Shown here: positions 35,583 through 48,408 of the stretch, in pieces
Layout of the letters: each line of letters opens with the position of its first letter
How positions within the stretch are numbered: position 1 is the stretch's first letter
NCBI GenBank assembly: GCA_030762895.1
Contig: CM061070.1
Location: 33,631,652 to 33,695,651, forward strand
From: Sophora flavescens
Taxonomy: Eukaryota > Streptophyta > Magnoliopsida > Fabales > Fabaceae
DNA: 64,000 nucleotides
Reading direction: 5' to 3'
The notes under the pieces: generated by a model
Seen by the model: the letters and a program-made list of their open reading frames with translations, nothing else
Told to the model about the DNA's origin: nothing
Database searches by the model: none
Translations under genes and position numbers: made by a program

Positions 35583-35785
35583 GAGCACGCCCGTGCTCAT
35601 TAGCCAGCACGCTCGTGCTTAAAGTCAGGAGCGTGTTGCAAGTTTTAAGTTGAGCACGCTAATGCTCAACAGTGAGCACGCTAGTGCTCAACAATGAGCA
35701 CGCTAGTGCTCAAGTGTGGACCGCGTCTCACTAACGCTAAGTCCAGCATGCCCGTGCTTGCCGAGGAGCACGATCGTGCTTCGTG
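35583..35785 (+). repeat. Palindrome array upstream of the TATA box, element E 5' LTR
   Basis: Repeats such as GAGCACGCCCGTGCTC, GAGCACGCTAGTGCTC (three in a row near 35655-35711) and GAGCACGATCGTGCTT. The 3' LTR lacks most of these units. The core CACGnCCGTG also forms the B-family Athila palindrome. Confidence 0.9.
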
Positions 35786-36519
35786 CACAGCTTATATATA
35801 TTGGCACAGAAATCGAGGGTTATGTTTTACCCCTATTTTTGGTGGCTGCTACTACCCTAGTGCGGCCAGAGCAGTTTCATTCCCTATTTCCATCAAAATC
35901 AATCAGTTTCTTGAGTATTGGAGACCTTTGGGGAACTTTGTTTCATATGTGCTTGATATATAGGTAAAGCCTTTCCCTTTTTTGATTTCCTTTCATTACC
36001 TTGATTGGAAACTGAGTTAGTTGTGTTTTGTTTGACCAAGGCTTGGAAGGTTAACTGAGCCGCTTTGGGAACCATGACCAGTTTGACCGTTAGAGCGTTG
36101 AGGAACCTTCAATCCAGGTATGAGGAGAAGGGTAGTGTATTCATTAGGCAGTGGTGGTAGTGTAAGGTAAAGGGGTTCCCATGACCCCTGTTTGTCATAT
36201 GTGAATGTATGATTAAATATGCTAAATTGGTTTTGTGATAACATGTTCTCGGCTGCTTAGTATGTTATTTCATATGCTTATGTTCATGATATATGTCACC
36301 TGATGTTTATGTTGATTATCTTGGTATGAACATGATGCTACGTTGATAGTTGTTGTGGTATGATATTGGTTGAATGATTGGTGTTAATGTTGAGTTTCGA
36401 TGATGAGTTTTTATCCAAAGATATGTTGGTAAATGACCTAGGATTAAAGGATTAATCTTCCCTAAAAACTAGTTAAAATATGTGTTTAAACTCTGCCCAG
36501 AACAGTACTGTTGTGCATT

Positions 36520-36646
36520 GAGCACGGCCGTGCTGAACAGGGAGCACGCCCGTGCTCCCAGTTTGAATTCTGGAAAATGGCCACGCATTAAGCACGGTCG
36601 TGCAACTGAGCATGGCCGTTCCTAAAAGGAAGCACGACCGTGCTCC
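36520..36646 (+). repeat. Second palindrome array, element E 5' LTR
   Basis: Units GAGCACGGCCGTGCTG, GAGCACGCCCGTGCTCC, AAGCACGGTCGTGC and AAGCACGACCGTGCTCC. The 3' LTR counterpart (52938-53135) has more units. Confidence 0.88.
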
Positions 36647-37845
36647 ACTTCAGTAGCAGCACCTCACCCACTGGACAGAATATGAGATTAAAGACTCAAA
36701 GGGGCTTTTAACCCCAATCTTCCCCCAATAACGTTACGATAACATAGTTAATCAATGATGAAGGTTAGATAACTTAATTAAAGATTAATTAAGACGATAA
36801 GATGATTAAGACGATATCCGCTGGGTTACCGCACATTGATGGCTTTGCTGCTTATTAGCCAAAGTGACCTCGATCTTTATTGGTCGAGGTGTTGATGAGT
36901 TATACCTTGGTGCTTATTGGCCAAAGAGATCTTGAACCCGAATGGGTCTAAGGTGTTGATGTAGAGGTCTTGGGAGCTTTTTGGCCGAAGCAAAGGAGGT
37001 GGTTGTTGTTTGTTGTTGTGCCCATGCATCGAGCATTGGAGTTGATAGTTGAGGGGGACGTTCGACATAGGGGAGATCACCCGAGAGTACGGTGATCTGT
37101 CCATCCATGGTAGGTTACCCAAGGTTTACTGACCGTGCACCCCTGTGATGAGGCATCCACGGTTTGATGCGTTGGCTATCCATGGGGTTCACCTGAGGTT
37201 CGCTGGACTGCCGGTGTTGGTGCTTCTATGGACAATACGGATATGCAACTCCAAAGTCATTTATCCTAAGTTAGTTGGATCCACATGTATAATGGAGTAG
37301 CAGAGTAGTCTTGCATTGCACCGCATAGCATACTTGATTATGATGATGATTGATGTTATGATATATAAATGTTGATGTATGCTAGATGTTTCCATGCTTG
37401 TGTGTTTACCTTGCCTCCTATCTCCATGTCGTATTTGTTTACATGATTCTTAATCCCAGTTTTCTGTTTGTTTGTTTGGCATGTTTGGCTTCATGCAGAG
37501 GATGGCGAGCAGTCCGGAGAGGAGTGACTCCAAGGAGCCACCGCTCATAGTTAGGGCTTTTCCTTTTGTTTAGTTTAGTTTAGTTTCAGTTGTATTCGGA
37601 GGTTTTAATGGAACAGTTATAACAGCTCTGTTGTGACATCGGGTTGGGCTTTGTTGGTTATGTTTACTATTTGTTTATTTGTTTAAAACATGGTTTTTGT
37701 TTTCCGCGTTTTGATAACTCGTTCATGTGGGACCTTTCTACCCATGGACAAATGTTTTATTTATTCCAGTAAATGTATGTTTTTGTTTGTTTAATTGTAT
37801 CTTTATTGCTTAATTTCTATAAGGGTAGCAGGGTGTCACATTTAG

Positions 37846-37857
37846 TGGTATCAGAGC
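37846..37857 (+). other. Primer-binding site of element E (initiator tRNA-Met)
   Basis: TGGTATCAGAGC, perfect for the common plant tRNA-Met primer, 5 nt after the LTR end. Confidence 0.92.
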
Positions 37858-38025
37858 AGATCTGTCCTATCAGGTCGTGATATGAGTCTGTTGTGAGTTT
37901 GTTGTGTGCTCTTGTTTGAATTGTCTATATTTATTATAGACAATGATGCTTTAAGTTAAGTTTCCTGTAGCTTTACCCGCTTAAGTTTCTGTATTAAGAG
38001 TTGTTTTGGACATGTACAGGAACTC

Positions 38026-39114
38026 ATGGCAGGTAGGGGTCAGAACGATCAGGCGATTGCGGACGCATTGGCATTCCTTGCCAATGCCACCGGTCAGGTC
38101 AATAACAACAATAACAATGGTGGGCCAGCTGAGTTTCAGGGACTGGGTAAGTTTCAGAGGAACAACCCTCCGTCTTTCAAGGGAGCTTATGATCCGGAAG
38201 GTGCTTTGCTATGGTTGAGGGAGATAGAGAAGATCTTCCGAGTGATGGATTGTAATGACCAGCAGAAACTCATCTTTGCTACCTTCATACTGACTGAGGA
38301 GGCTGAGCATTGGTGGGAAAACTGCAGGAAGTGGATGCAGGCTGAGGGCACAACGGTTACATGGGTTGTGTTCAGGCCGAGGCTTCTGGAGAAGTACTTT
38401 CAAGCCGACATCAAGGACAAGAAAGAGATGGAGTTCTTGGCCTTGAGGCAGGGATCTATGTCAGTAGGCGACTATGCTGCCAAGTTTGAGGAGCTGGCAA
38501 GGTATTACACTCCGTACCAGCATACTGCAGATGATCGTTCCAAGCGCGTTAAGTTCCAGGCTGGACTTAACCCAGAGACCAAGCAAGCGATCAGCTACCA
38601 GGAGATCAGTGTCTTCCCAGTTCTGGTCAACAAGTGCAGGATTTATGAGGATGCTAGTCAGTTCGAAGTTGCAAGTTCCAGAGAATCGGATATTCGGAGC
38701 GGCAAGAGGACTGATAAAAAAGATAAAGGTAAACAGCGTTATGCTCCGACCGGTAGGGACTTCAAGCAGAGTGGCAAGAAGCCACAGTTTCAGTAGGATA
38801 GGTTTAGGGGCAGGTTTTCTAATGCCTCTAGGCCCATGAGGTGTGGCAAGTGCGGTGCACCAGATCATTATTCCTCTCAGTGTAAGGAACCAACTGTTAT
38901 CTGCTTCAAGTGTGGCACGTATGGCCATATTAGTCGTGATTGTGAAGGAGCCAAGGCAGAACCTCCCAGTGCTAGCAAGAGTCAGAAGTCTCAGGCCAAC
39001 CGACTGAAGGCCACTGGGAGAGTCTTTACTCTTAGTGGAGCTGAAGCCTCCGAGTCCGATGACTTGATTCAAGGTACATGTTTTATCGATGGAACTCAAT
39101 TGACTGTTATATGA
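38026..39114 (+). pseudogene. Element E gag
   Basis: It starts MAGRGQNDQAIADALAFLA. The retrotransposon gag domain follows (LWLREIEKIFRVMDC; EEAEHWWENCRKW; LRQGSMSVGDYAAKFEEL). Two CCHC zinc knuckles (CGKCGAPDHYSSQC and CFKCGTYGHISRDC) bind nucleic acid. One in-frame TAG at 38794-38796, between core and knuckles, interrupts it. The frame ends at 39114, and the protease continues in the next frame. Confidence 0.9.
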
Positions 39115-40151
39115 TTCAGGTGCTACTCACTCGTTTATATCGCATGATAGGGTAAAAAGTCTTAAGTTGCCTGTTACCTTTCTTGAATTTGATTTGATTG
39201 TGTCTACACCCATAAATAAACCTGTTTTCACATCTCATGCATGCAAGAATTATCATATTGTCATTGATGGTAAAACCTATGTTGCTGATCTTGTATGCTT
39301 ACCTTTTAAAGACCTTGATATCATTCTTGGCATGGACTGGTTATCTTCCAACCACGTCCTTCTGAACTATTTTGATAAAACCTTGGTTTTTGGAACTCCA
39401 AGGGAGTCTCGGAATCTGGACCTTCTCTCTGCCAGCCAAGTTCAAGCTTCAATGAAAGACGAAGCCCAGGTATACATGATGATGGCTTCCCAAGGAGTAG
39501 AGAGCAGCCCTCCTGATGTCGCCAACTTGCCTGTTGTGCGGGACTTTCCTGAAGTGTTCCTGGGGGATGCTTGTGACTTACAACCAGAGAGAGATGTTGA
39601 GTTTACCATAGACTTAGTTCCTGGCACCGGACCGATCTCAATAGCACCTTATAGAATGTCTCCTCTAGAGCTAGCTAAGTTGAAAGAACAACTGGAGGAC
39701 TTGATGAAGAAGCAGTTCATTAGGCCTAGTGTGTCTCCGTGGGGAGCACCTGTGTTGTTGGTGAAGAAGAAGGATGGTAGTATGAGGTTGTGTGTCGACT
39801 ATCGACAGCTCAACAAAGTGACCCTAAAGAATCGGCATCCCCTCCCTAGGATTGATGATCTCATAGACCAGTTGATGGGCGCTTGCGTCCTTTCTAAGAT
39901 AGATTTCAGGTCAGGGTACCATCAAATTCGGGTTAAGTCTGAGGACATCCCGAAGACAGCATTCAGAACACGATATGGTCACTACGAGTACTTGGTTATG
40001 CCTTTCGGTGTGACCAATGCTCCTGCTGTGTTCATGGACTACATGGACAAAACCTTTCACCCTTACTTGGATAAGTTTGTGGTGGTGTTTATAGTTGACA
40101 TCTTAGTGTAGTCCAAGACCAAATAGAAACACGAGGAACACTTGAGGGTTG
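39107..40151 (+). pseudogene. Element E protease and RT, first part
   Basis: The protease active site YDSGATHSFIS lies in a frame shifted from gag, then LDIILGMDWLSSN. RT follows (FIRPSVSPWGAPVLLVKKKD; RLCVDYRQLNKVTLKN; FGVTNAPAVFMDYM). The catalytic loop reads FIVD instead of FIDD, so one catalytic aspartate is lost. Two stops follow (40109-40111, and the TAG at 40124-40126) before Athila D cuts the gene at 40151. Confidence 0.92.
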
Positions 40152-41392
40152 TGATCAGCCTCTGGCTCATCTAGTTTTATGGCTAGTATGACCAGGGTTT
40201 TGTGCAAATTATATCATATTTTCACCCAAATTAGATTAGATTGTCCTCAAGAAAGGTTTTGAGTCTCTAAAGTAGTTTTAGGTTAATTTAGCTAGTTTTG
40301 AGTCAAAATAATGCACTTATAGTTAATTCCTTGTTTTCAGGTTAAGTAGAAGTTGAGGAAATAAAGAAACAGGGGATTCGCCTCGCGAACCTGAAAGCCA
40401 GCAGAACAGTGAAAATGTCATCCTCTCTGGTTCGCCCCGCGACTACTCTTCTCGCCTCGCGACCCTGAAGGCTGACTGTTCCAGAAATTTGCAAGGTCTC
40501 TGGTTCGCCCCGCGAATCCATCTCTCGCCCCGCGAGCCTGGAAGTCAGAAAGCATCACGGTTTGACCCTGATGGCCATAACGGGCATAAGAAGAAGACTC
40601 CTCAGTTCCTCGCCTAGCGAGCCAGTACTTCGCCCTGCGAGAAGATCAAGCATTGCTGACTTTTCACAATATTCGCCTCGCGAAGGTGTGCTCGGCTCGC
40701 GAGCTAGCTGAATCCAGAATTTGTATAAATTGCTGTTATGAACAGATTGAAAAGACTTTTGCTTCTCCATAGTTTTTGATATTTTTTTGTGTGTTTCGTT
40801 ATTGTCATGGAGAACTAATTTCTTAGATTAATCTACTGTATGAGAATTCCATATACTTGAGGTTTTGTAATTCCTACTTTACTTGCTTTTCCCTTTTCAA
40901 TACCATATTATACATTTCTGTTTGTTATTTCAGGAGTGTATAGTATTGTATTGATTTGTTTCAGTGATGTTATGTTCCTATACTTAATCGCGTTTGTTAT
41001 TTCGCGTGTGTTCATTCATGTTCGTTAGTTCATGAGGGCTTAACCCCGTTTGTTATTTCGGGAATAGGAACATATATCCGTAGTAGCGATTACGTTGTTA
41101 GTTTTAGAATCTGCTTAGGGCTTGGAATTACATGAACCGATGATAGTTGGAAATTTGAGAACAGTAGATTAATTGTATTTTGCTACTTGATAATCTCTTT
41201 GAATTGCCTTGTTTTCATTGCTTTGTTTTCTTATTTGCGTCCCAATCCAAACCCCCCCCCCCCCCCCCAAAACTGATTTTTGTGAAAAATAACACTTTAA
41301 GAGTCCTTGTGAGACGACATCCGAGTTGTCGCACTAAACTACAGTTTTTATAACCCGCTCGTTCTTTTTGGCACGTGGCGACAGCGTGACCA
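40152..41392 (+). repeat. 5' LTR of Athila D
   Basis: 1241 bp. TATA (TATAAAT) at 40724-40730. Relative to the 3' LTR it lacks about 20 bp in the array near 40381 and about 20 bp near 41105. A poly-C run at 41250-41268 may be length-uncertain. Confidence 0.95.
40378..40703 (+). repeat. Palindrome array in the 5' LTR of D
   Basis: TCGCCTCGCGA and TCGCCCCGCGA blocks (A-family class), with one B-type unit (CATCACGGTTTGACCCTGATGG) near 40553. TATA follows about 20 bp after the array. Confidence 0.85.
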
Positions 41393-41397
41393 AAAAT

Positions 41398-41415
41398 TGG
41401 CGCCGTTGCCGGGGA
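41398..41415 (+). other. Primer-binding site of Athila D (tRNA-Asp)
   Basis: TGGCGCCGTTGCCGGGGA, an exact 18-nt complement of the plant tRNA-Asp 3' end including CCA, 5 nt inside the LTR. Confidence 0.93.
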
Positions 41416-41530
41416 CTCTGATTTGTTATTTTTCGCATTTTGTTTTTTTTTGTTTTTATTTTCTTTTTATTTTCTTTTTTTTTTCGTTTTTGTTTGAATT
41501 GGTCTGGCTACTAGGTCTAATTGCCCTGAA

Positions 41531-44500
41531 TTGTGTGATTTTGACCCGGAAATTGAAAGAACACTGCACACACTCCGTAGAGAATTTCGGGCTAGCACTA
41601 GTAGTGATACTAATTCCAAAACTGTTTTTGAAAACATGGGAGACCAAAGGACATTAAGACAGCTTGCTTCCCCTGATGTAAATTACAATGGATTGTGTAT
41701 TTCATATCCTGGTGCTGATACTCCTTTTGAACTAAAATCTGGTTTCATTCACTTATTGCCAAAGTTTAATGGTCTTGCAGGTGATGATCCACACAAGCAC
41801 TTGAAGGAATTCCAAGTTGTATGCTCCACGACCTCGAGATCAGAGGGAGTCACTGAGGATAGCATCTAACTGAAGGCTTTTCCGTTCTCACTCCAGGGGG
41901 CTGGAAAGGATTGACTGTTGTATCTTGAGCCCAACTCTATCACCACTTGGAATGATTTGAAGAGGGTTTTCCTAGAAAGATATTTTCCTGCTTCCAGAGC
42001 TGCGTCAATAAGGAAGGAGATATGTGGCATCAGGCAAGGGAATGAATTGCTAGCTGAATATTGGGAGAGGTTCAAGCATTTGGTATCCAGTTGCCCCCAG
42101 CATCAAATTTCTGAACAGCTCCTGATCCAGTACTTTTATGAAGGATTACTACCGATGGATAGGAATCTTTTGGATGCTGCTAGTGGGGGAGCGCTTGTTG
42201 ATAAGACCCCAGCTGCTGCCAAGCAACTCATTGAGAATATGTCATTGAATTCCCAGCAGTTTACTACCAGAAGAAATTCAGTTGAGACAAGAGGTGCGCA
42301 TGAGGTCCATAGTTCATCTTCCAACCAGGCCGCCCTTGAGAATAGATTGGATGAGCTGACTTCCTTTGTAAGGCAATTGGCAATAGACAGGGTTCAGCCT
42401 GCAACGTTATGTGGCATATGCAATTCACCTGAGCACCCATATGATCCATGCCCTATCCAGAGAGAAGAGTTCGTCAGTGAAGTGTCTCAAGCTTATGCAG
42501 TAAATCCATATAATCAAGGAAACAGTCAGAATCGGTACAGCACTCCCGACCTCTCTACCAATAGGTACCATCCCAACTGGAGGAATCACCCTAATCTGCG
42601 GTATGGGAACTCATCCCAACAACAACCGATGGTAGCACCTCAGAATCATCCTCCAGTGACCACTTCTGCACCTTCTGGACCTTCATTAGAAGACTTGGTC
42701 AAGCAAATGGCTTCAACCAATCTCCAGATTCAGCAGCAGGTTGGACAGGTAGCAGCTTCACAGGCACAGTTCCAGCAGCAAACAAATGCTAGCATTCAAG
42801 ATTTGAGGACACAGATTGGACAGCTGGCCACATCCATGAATAACATACAGCAAGGTCAAGGGACAACCCAGCTGCCGGCACAACCAGTGATAAATCCTAA
42901 TGCCTCCAATCCTAATGTGAGTGCCATATCTCTGAGATCTGGAAAAGTTGTTGAGGCCACCTCTGGAAAGGATGAAGAAACTATTGAGGTAACTCCTGAG
43001 CCTATTGTTAAAGTTGAAGTTGAGAAAGTGTACAGACCACCCATCCCATTCCCACACAGATTACAGAAAAATAAGAAGATTGGTTGTGAAGACAAGGAAA
43101 GGGAGATCTTAGATGTGTTCAGAAAGGTAGCTGTGAATATTCCCCTTCTAGATGTGATCAAGCAGGTGCCCAAGTATGCCAAATTTCTGAAGGATCTATG
43201 CACTAACAAGAGGAAGTTGAAGAATAATGAGAGGGTTGACTTGGGAAGAAATGTTTAAGCTCTTATCCAGTCTAAGCCTACATCAGAAAGAGTTGCTGTT
43301 TTAACCCCTACTCAGGCATTACCACAGAAGTGCAAGGATCCGGGCACATTTACTATTCCATGCACTATTGGGGACAGGAGATTTGAAAATTGCATGCTGG
43401 ATTTGGGAGCCTCCATAAATGTCATGCCTACCTCCATCTTTAACAACCTTGATCTTGGGCCTTTGCAGTATACAGGTCTCACCATCCAGTTGGTCAACCG
43501 GACCAGTGCCCGACCCATAGGAATGGTAGAAGATGTGCTAGTGCAAGTTGATGATTTGATCTTCCCTACTGACTTCTACATCTTAGACATGGCAGGAGAG
43601 ACTCATTCCAGTAGATCACCAATAATCTTGGGCAAACCATTCATGAAGACAGCCAAGACTAAGATTGATGTGAATGATGGGACTATGTCTATGGAGTTTG
43701 GTGATATTGTGGCCAAGTTTAATATCTTTGATGCTATGAAGCACCCCCTGGAGGAGCACTCTGTTTTCCAACTAGAGTTGCTTTCTGAGCTTATTGAGGA
43801 TACCCATGAGGACTTTATTTCTGATTTTCCATTCATTTCTGGTTTTGATGATTTGTATTCATGTAGTAACTGTACTGCCACTAACCCTTGTTTTGTTTGT
43901 GCTGAGTTTCTTGATTCAACTTTGCAGGGTGATAGTGATAGTGAGAGTGAAGCTGTCTGTTCTGCAGAAGTCCTTGACATCATGGCTACTCCTAATGTAC
44001 CATCCATTGAGCAGCCGCCCTCCCTAGAGCTCAAACCACTTCCTGGGAACCTGAAGTATGCTTATCTGGAGACAAATGAAAAACTTCCAGTCATCATTTC
44101 TTCCAGCCTCGACTCTGACCAGGAAGCAAAACTATTGGAGGTTCTGAAGAAGCACAAGAAGGCTATTGGGTGGACATTGGCTGATATTCCAGGAATTAGC
44201 CCCTCCAGATGCATGCACAGAATTCTATTGGAGGATGGAGCTAAACCAGTAAGACAGGCCCAAAGGCGACTTAATCCACTGATTTTGGATGTGGTGAAGA
44301 AAGAGGTGAGTAAGCTTCTGCAGGCAGGTATTATATACCCCATCTCTGATAGTACTTGGGTAAGTCCGGTGCAAGTTGTACCAAAGAAGTCCGGTCTAAC
44401 AGTAGTTAGGAATGATAATAATGAGCTTGTACCTACTAGAGTCCAGAATAGCTGGTGAGTCTGTATAGATTATAGGAAGTTGAACCAGGCCACCAGAAAG

Positions 44501-46942
44501 GATCACTTTCCTTTGCCGTTCATAGATCAGATGCTGGATCGGCTGGCTGGTAAATCTCATTATTGCTTTCTTGATGGTTTTTCCGGGTATTTCCAGATCC
44601 ATATTGCCCCTGAGGATCAGGAAAAGACCACTTTTACGTGCCCCTTCGGTACGTTTGCCTATAGGAGGATGCCATTTGGTCTTTGTAATGCTGCTGGCAC
44701 CTTCCAAAGATGCATGCTTAGCATTTTCTCTGAATTTATTGAAAATTGCATAGAGGTGTTCATGGATGACTTCACTGTATATGGCTCCTCATTTGATGCA
44801 TGTCTGCATAGTCTGAGTCTAGTTTTAGAAAGATGTATTGAGACTGATTTGATTTTGAACTATGAGAAATGTCACTTTATGGTAGAACAGGGGATAGTTT
44901 TGGGTCTTGTAATTTCTAAAGAGGGTATTTCAGTAGATCCTGCAAAAATTGATGTGATTTCTTCATTGCCTTACCCATCTTGCGTACGCGAGATCCGTTC
45001 TTTTCTTGGACATGCAGGTTTCTACATGCGCTTTATAAAGGACTTCAGTAAGATAGCTCTGCCATTGTCAAACCTGCTGAAGAATGATGCCCCGTTCCAT
45101 TTTGATGATCATCGCAAGGAGGCATTTGACTACCTGAAAAAAGCATTGACATCTACCCCCATCATCCAGCCCCCAGACTGGACACTCCCTTTTGAACTAA
45201 TGTGTGATGCTTCCAATTTTGCTGTGGGAGCGGTTCTGGCACAAAGGGTGGGCAAGGTTGCCCATGTAATTCATTATGCTTCTAGGACATTAGATGCTGC
45301 ACAATCAAATTACACCACCACTGAGAAAGAACTGCTAGCTGTTGTATTTGCACTTGATAAGTTTAGGTCATATTTGCTAGGTTCTAGGGTTATTGTTTTC
45401 ACTGACCATGTAGCTCTGAAGTACCTGTTAAAGAAACCAGAAGCTAAGCCAAGACTGATCCGGTGGATGCTTTTGCTCCAAGAATTCAATGTGGAGATAA
45501 AAGACAAGAGTGGAGATGAAAATTTGGTAGCCGATCACTTGAGCCGAATAGCAAGGGATGAGGATCCTTCTCCCATCCAAGATGATTTCCCTGATGAGAG
45601 GCTTCTACATCTGTATGGGGTAACCCCGTGTTTTGCTGTCATAGTTAACTTTCTTGTTGCTGGTATTGTTCCTGCAGGTACAAGTAGATCCAAGTTCCAC
45701 AAGCTCAAGAGTGACTCAAAGTACTATGTGTGGGATGATCCCTACCTGTGGAAGTTTTGCAGTGATCAGGTTATTCGGAGGTGTATCCCCGATCATGAGA
45801 CAGAGTCCATCCTGCACTTCTCTCATGCCTCTCCAGTTGGAGGACATTTTGGACCACAGAGGACAGCAAGAAAAGTCCTGGATTCTGGGTTCTACTGGCC
45901 CACAATTTTTAGAGATGCCTATGAGGTATACAGGAATTGCAAAGAATGTCAAACAACAGGCCCTGCCATCACTCGTAGGAGTGAGATGCCTCAGCAGCCC
46001 ATGCTCTTTTGTGAGGTTTTTGATGTGTGGGGGATTGATTTTATGGGTCCTTTCCCTCCTTCTTTTGGTTTTGTATATATTCTTTTGGCTGTAGACTATG
46101 TTTCAAAGTGGGTGGAAGCAATCCCCACTAGGACTAACGATGCTAAAGTTGTTTCCAAATTTGTTAGGTCCAACATTTTTTGCAGGTTTGGCATACCCAA
46201 GGCTATCATCAGTGACCAGGGCACTCACTTCTGCAACAGAACCATGGAAGCCTTACTCAGAAAATATGGGGTTGTGCATAGAGTTTCCACTGCTTACCAT
46301 CCCCAGACCAATGGCCAGGCTGAAATATCAAACAGGGAGATCAAGCAGATTCTAGAGAAGATGGTGCAGCCGAATAGAAAGGAATGGAGCCGCCGTCTGG
46401 AAGACGCACTGTGGGCTCAGAGGACCGCTTTCAAGACACCTATAGGAATGTCCCCCTTCAGGCTTGTATTTGGTAAGGCATGTCACCTCCTGGTGGAAGT
46501 TGAGCACCGGGCATATTGGGCAGTAAAGTGCTGTAACTTGGACATGAAAGAAGCTGGTGTTGAAAGAAAACTGTAGTTGCAGCAACTTGAGGAGCTTAGG
46601 CTAGAAGCCTACGAAAGCTCCAGGATTTATAAAGAGAAAACAAAACAATTTCATGATAGGATGATTGTTAGAAAGGAATTTTCTGTGGGCCAGCTAGTCT
46701 TACTGTTTAATTCCCGCCTGAAATTGATGGCTGGGAAACTTATGTCCAAATGGGATGGCCCCTTTGTTGTGACTAACATTTTTCCTTATGGTGCAATAGA
46801 GATTAAACGTGCAGGTACCCACAAGTCCTTCAAGGTTAACGGGCAGAGGCTGAAGCCATTCCATGGTGTGGATGCTGGTGTTCCTGTAGATGCTAATGTT
46901 GAGGAGCTCTCCTTGGAAGCTCCCACCTACACTGCCACCTGA
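41531..46942 (+). pseudogene. Athila D gag-pol, one 5.4-kb frame with five stops
   Basis: Every segment is in one frame from MCDFDPEIERTL. Gag core is at 41531-43258, with the knuckle-like CGICNSPEHPYDPC and ISLRSGK; protease at MLDLGASINVMP (43394) with IILGKPFM; RT FMDD near 44765; RNase H CDASNFAVGAVL and VIVFTDHVALKYLL; integrase HFSHASPVGGH...CKECQ with WGIDFMGPF, ISDQGTHF and YHPQTNGQAE; C-terminal tail KWDGPFVVTNIFPYG. Stops lie at 41867, 41912, 43256, 44456 and 46574. By comparison with A and B at least three look like single C-to-T or G-to-A changes (a Trp, an Arg and a Gln codon). It is the best-preserved Athila here, yet cannot make the full polyprotein. Confidence 0.95.
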
Positions 46943-48408
46943 TCAGGGAGTATCCTTTCCTTTCCCTCACTCTGATTTTATAGTTCTGTTGTTCATTGGG
47001 GACAATGCATGTTTTAAGAGTGGGGGAGGGAACTAGTTGTAGTTTTGTTGAGTCTTGTTTTTTTTAATAAAGCTCCTGAATAATTTGAGAAGCTCAGGAG
47101 TTGTGTTGAGTCTTATGTTGGCAAGTTTGATGGATTTTGATTGATTTTGCATAGATTAATTGCATGATTGATGTGATGATTCCCCCTAGGCTGAAATTTT
47201 TTTTGTTTTTTTGAAAAGTGATCCCCATGTGATTGAAAACTGAACTTTGAGATATTTTGTTATGATGGCATGATTTATGATAAGTTTGGGGTGATAGGAA
47301 GCACACACTAGGGATAGAATCTCTGTCAAACAATTTGCATAAATGTCCAGGTGAGGTTTTGAGCCTCCAACATGTTTTAAACTGTGTGAAAATCACTTTT
47401 GATTGCACTTTCCCGAATTTGCTTGAATCTCTTTTTGATTTGCATGATTATGTGTTTGCTTCAGATGATTTAGGCATTTTCTTTGTAAATAACTACTTAG
47501 CCTAAAATAACCATCCCTAATGCATGTTCCCTAGTTAGCCCCATTGAGCCTGATTAGCCTACTGTTAATTATTGTTAACCTTATGTTATGAGCCCAAAAT
47601 CTGGAAAACCATGTTAACCCGATCTTAGGATTAGGAGAGAATGGAATCTTAGTAAGAGATTGGTTGCAAGAAACTAAGTTTGGGGTGGCTACAAGGTGTA
47701 ATGTGTTGCTTGGGATTGTAGAAAAAAAAAACAATAAAAAGGTTGGAGCCAAAGGCTTGTAAAAAAAAAAGAGAAAAAAAAAAAAGAAAAGTGTAAAAAT
47801 AAAAGTATCTGAATAAAATGGTTGTAGTCACACAAGGCATAAAGAAAAATGAGAAAAGGAACTTGAGTGGAATTTCAATGTTTTGAAGTGTTTCATGCTC
47901 TCTTAGTTCCTAGGGTCTTCAGCCTAGTACCTTTGTATATCCTACCCTTAGCCAGGCCCCATTACAACCCATAAAAGACCTTCTGATGTTGCTTGCATGT
48001 TTTCTGTGGGAATCATTTGGAGATGAAAATCAAATTTATGGGAAGTGCTCTTAAAAGTGAAATTGAGTGAAATGTTGTTAGCCTGACAAACTGAGCGATT
48101 GAGTGAACACTAAACGCCCTTGTGAGGAAGGCAGTTGTTTGAATTTGGTGATCTCCCTCTTGTGTGTGACTTGGATCCCCTGCTTAGATTAATGAAGGTT
48201 TGAATGATGAAATTCTTAATTGTTTAGAATGAATGCATGTGGGGATTGCTTTGTTTGAAAGGGGGGACATTGAAGAAAACTGTTTTGATGTATTGCTTGA
48301 ATTTGTGCAAGGTTGATTGAATCTTTTAAGCTTGCCAGGTCTTGAGTCTTTCTGATTTTTGAGTTTTAGTTTGCTTGGGGACAAGCAAAGTTTAAGTTTG
48401 GGGTATTT
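46943..48408 (+). other. Athila D untranslated region between pol and 3' LTR
   Basis: No ORF of note. Module 1: hairpin CATTG-GGGA-CAATG (46994-47007), TTTTAAG, then AGTGGGGGAGGGA (47019-47031). Module 2: hairpin TTTGCTTG-GGGA-CAAGCAAA (48370-48389), then TTTAAG and the terminal purine-rich tract (TTTGGGGTATTT) at the LTR border. A-rich low complexity occupies 47720-47810. Confidence 0.8.

Larger units (their letters stand above)
35453..37840 (+). repeat. 5' LTR of element E
   Basis: 2388 bp from TGTAACACGC to GGGTGTCACA. TATA box (TATATATA) at 35793-35800, directly after a palindrome array (35583-35785). A second array lies downstream at 36520-36646. Confidence 0.92.

Noticed and set aside
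1122..41268. Long G or C homopolymers (1122-1137, 14017-14027, 27291-27306, 41250-41268) as structural elements
   Set aside because: Their lengths vary between paired LTRs and are prone to sequencing error; G-quadruplex meaning cannot be judged here.
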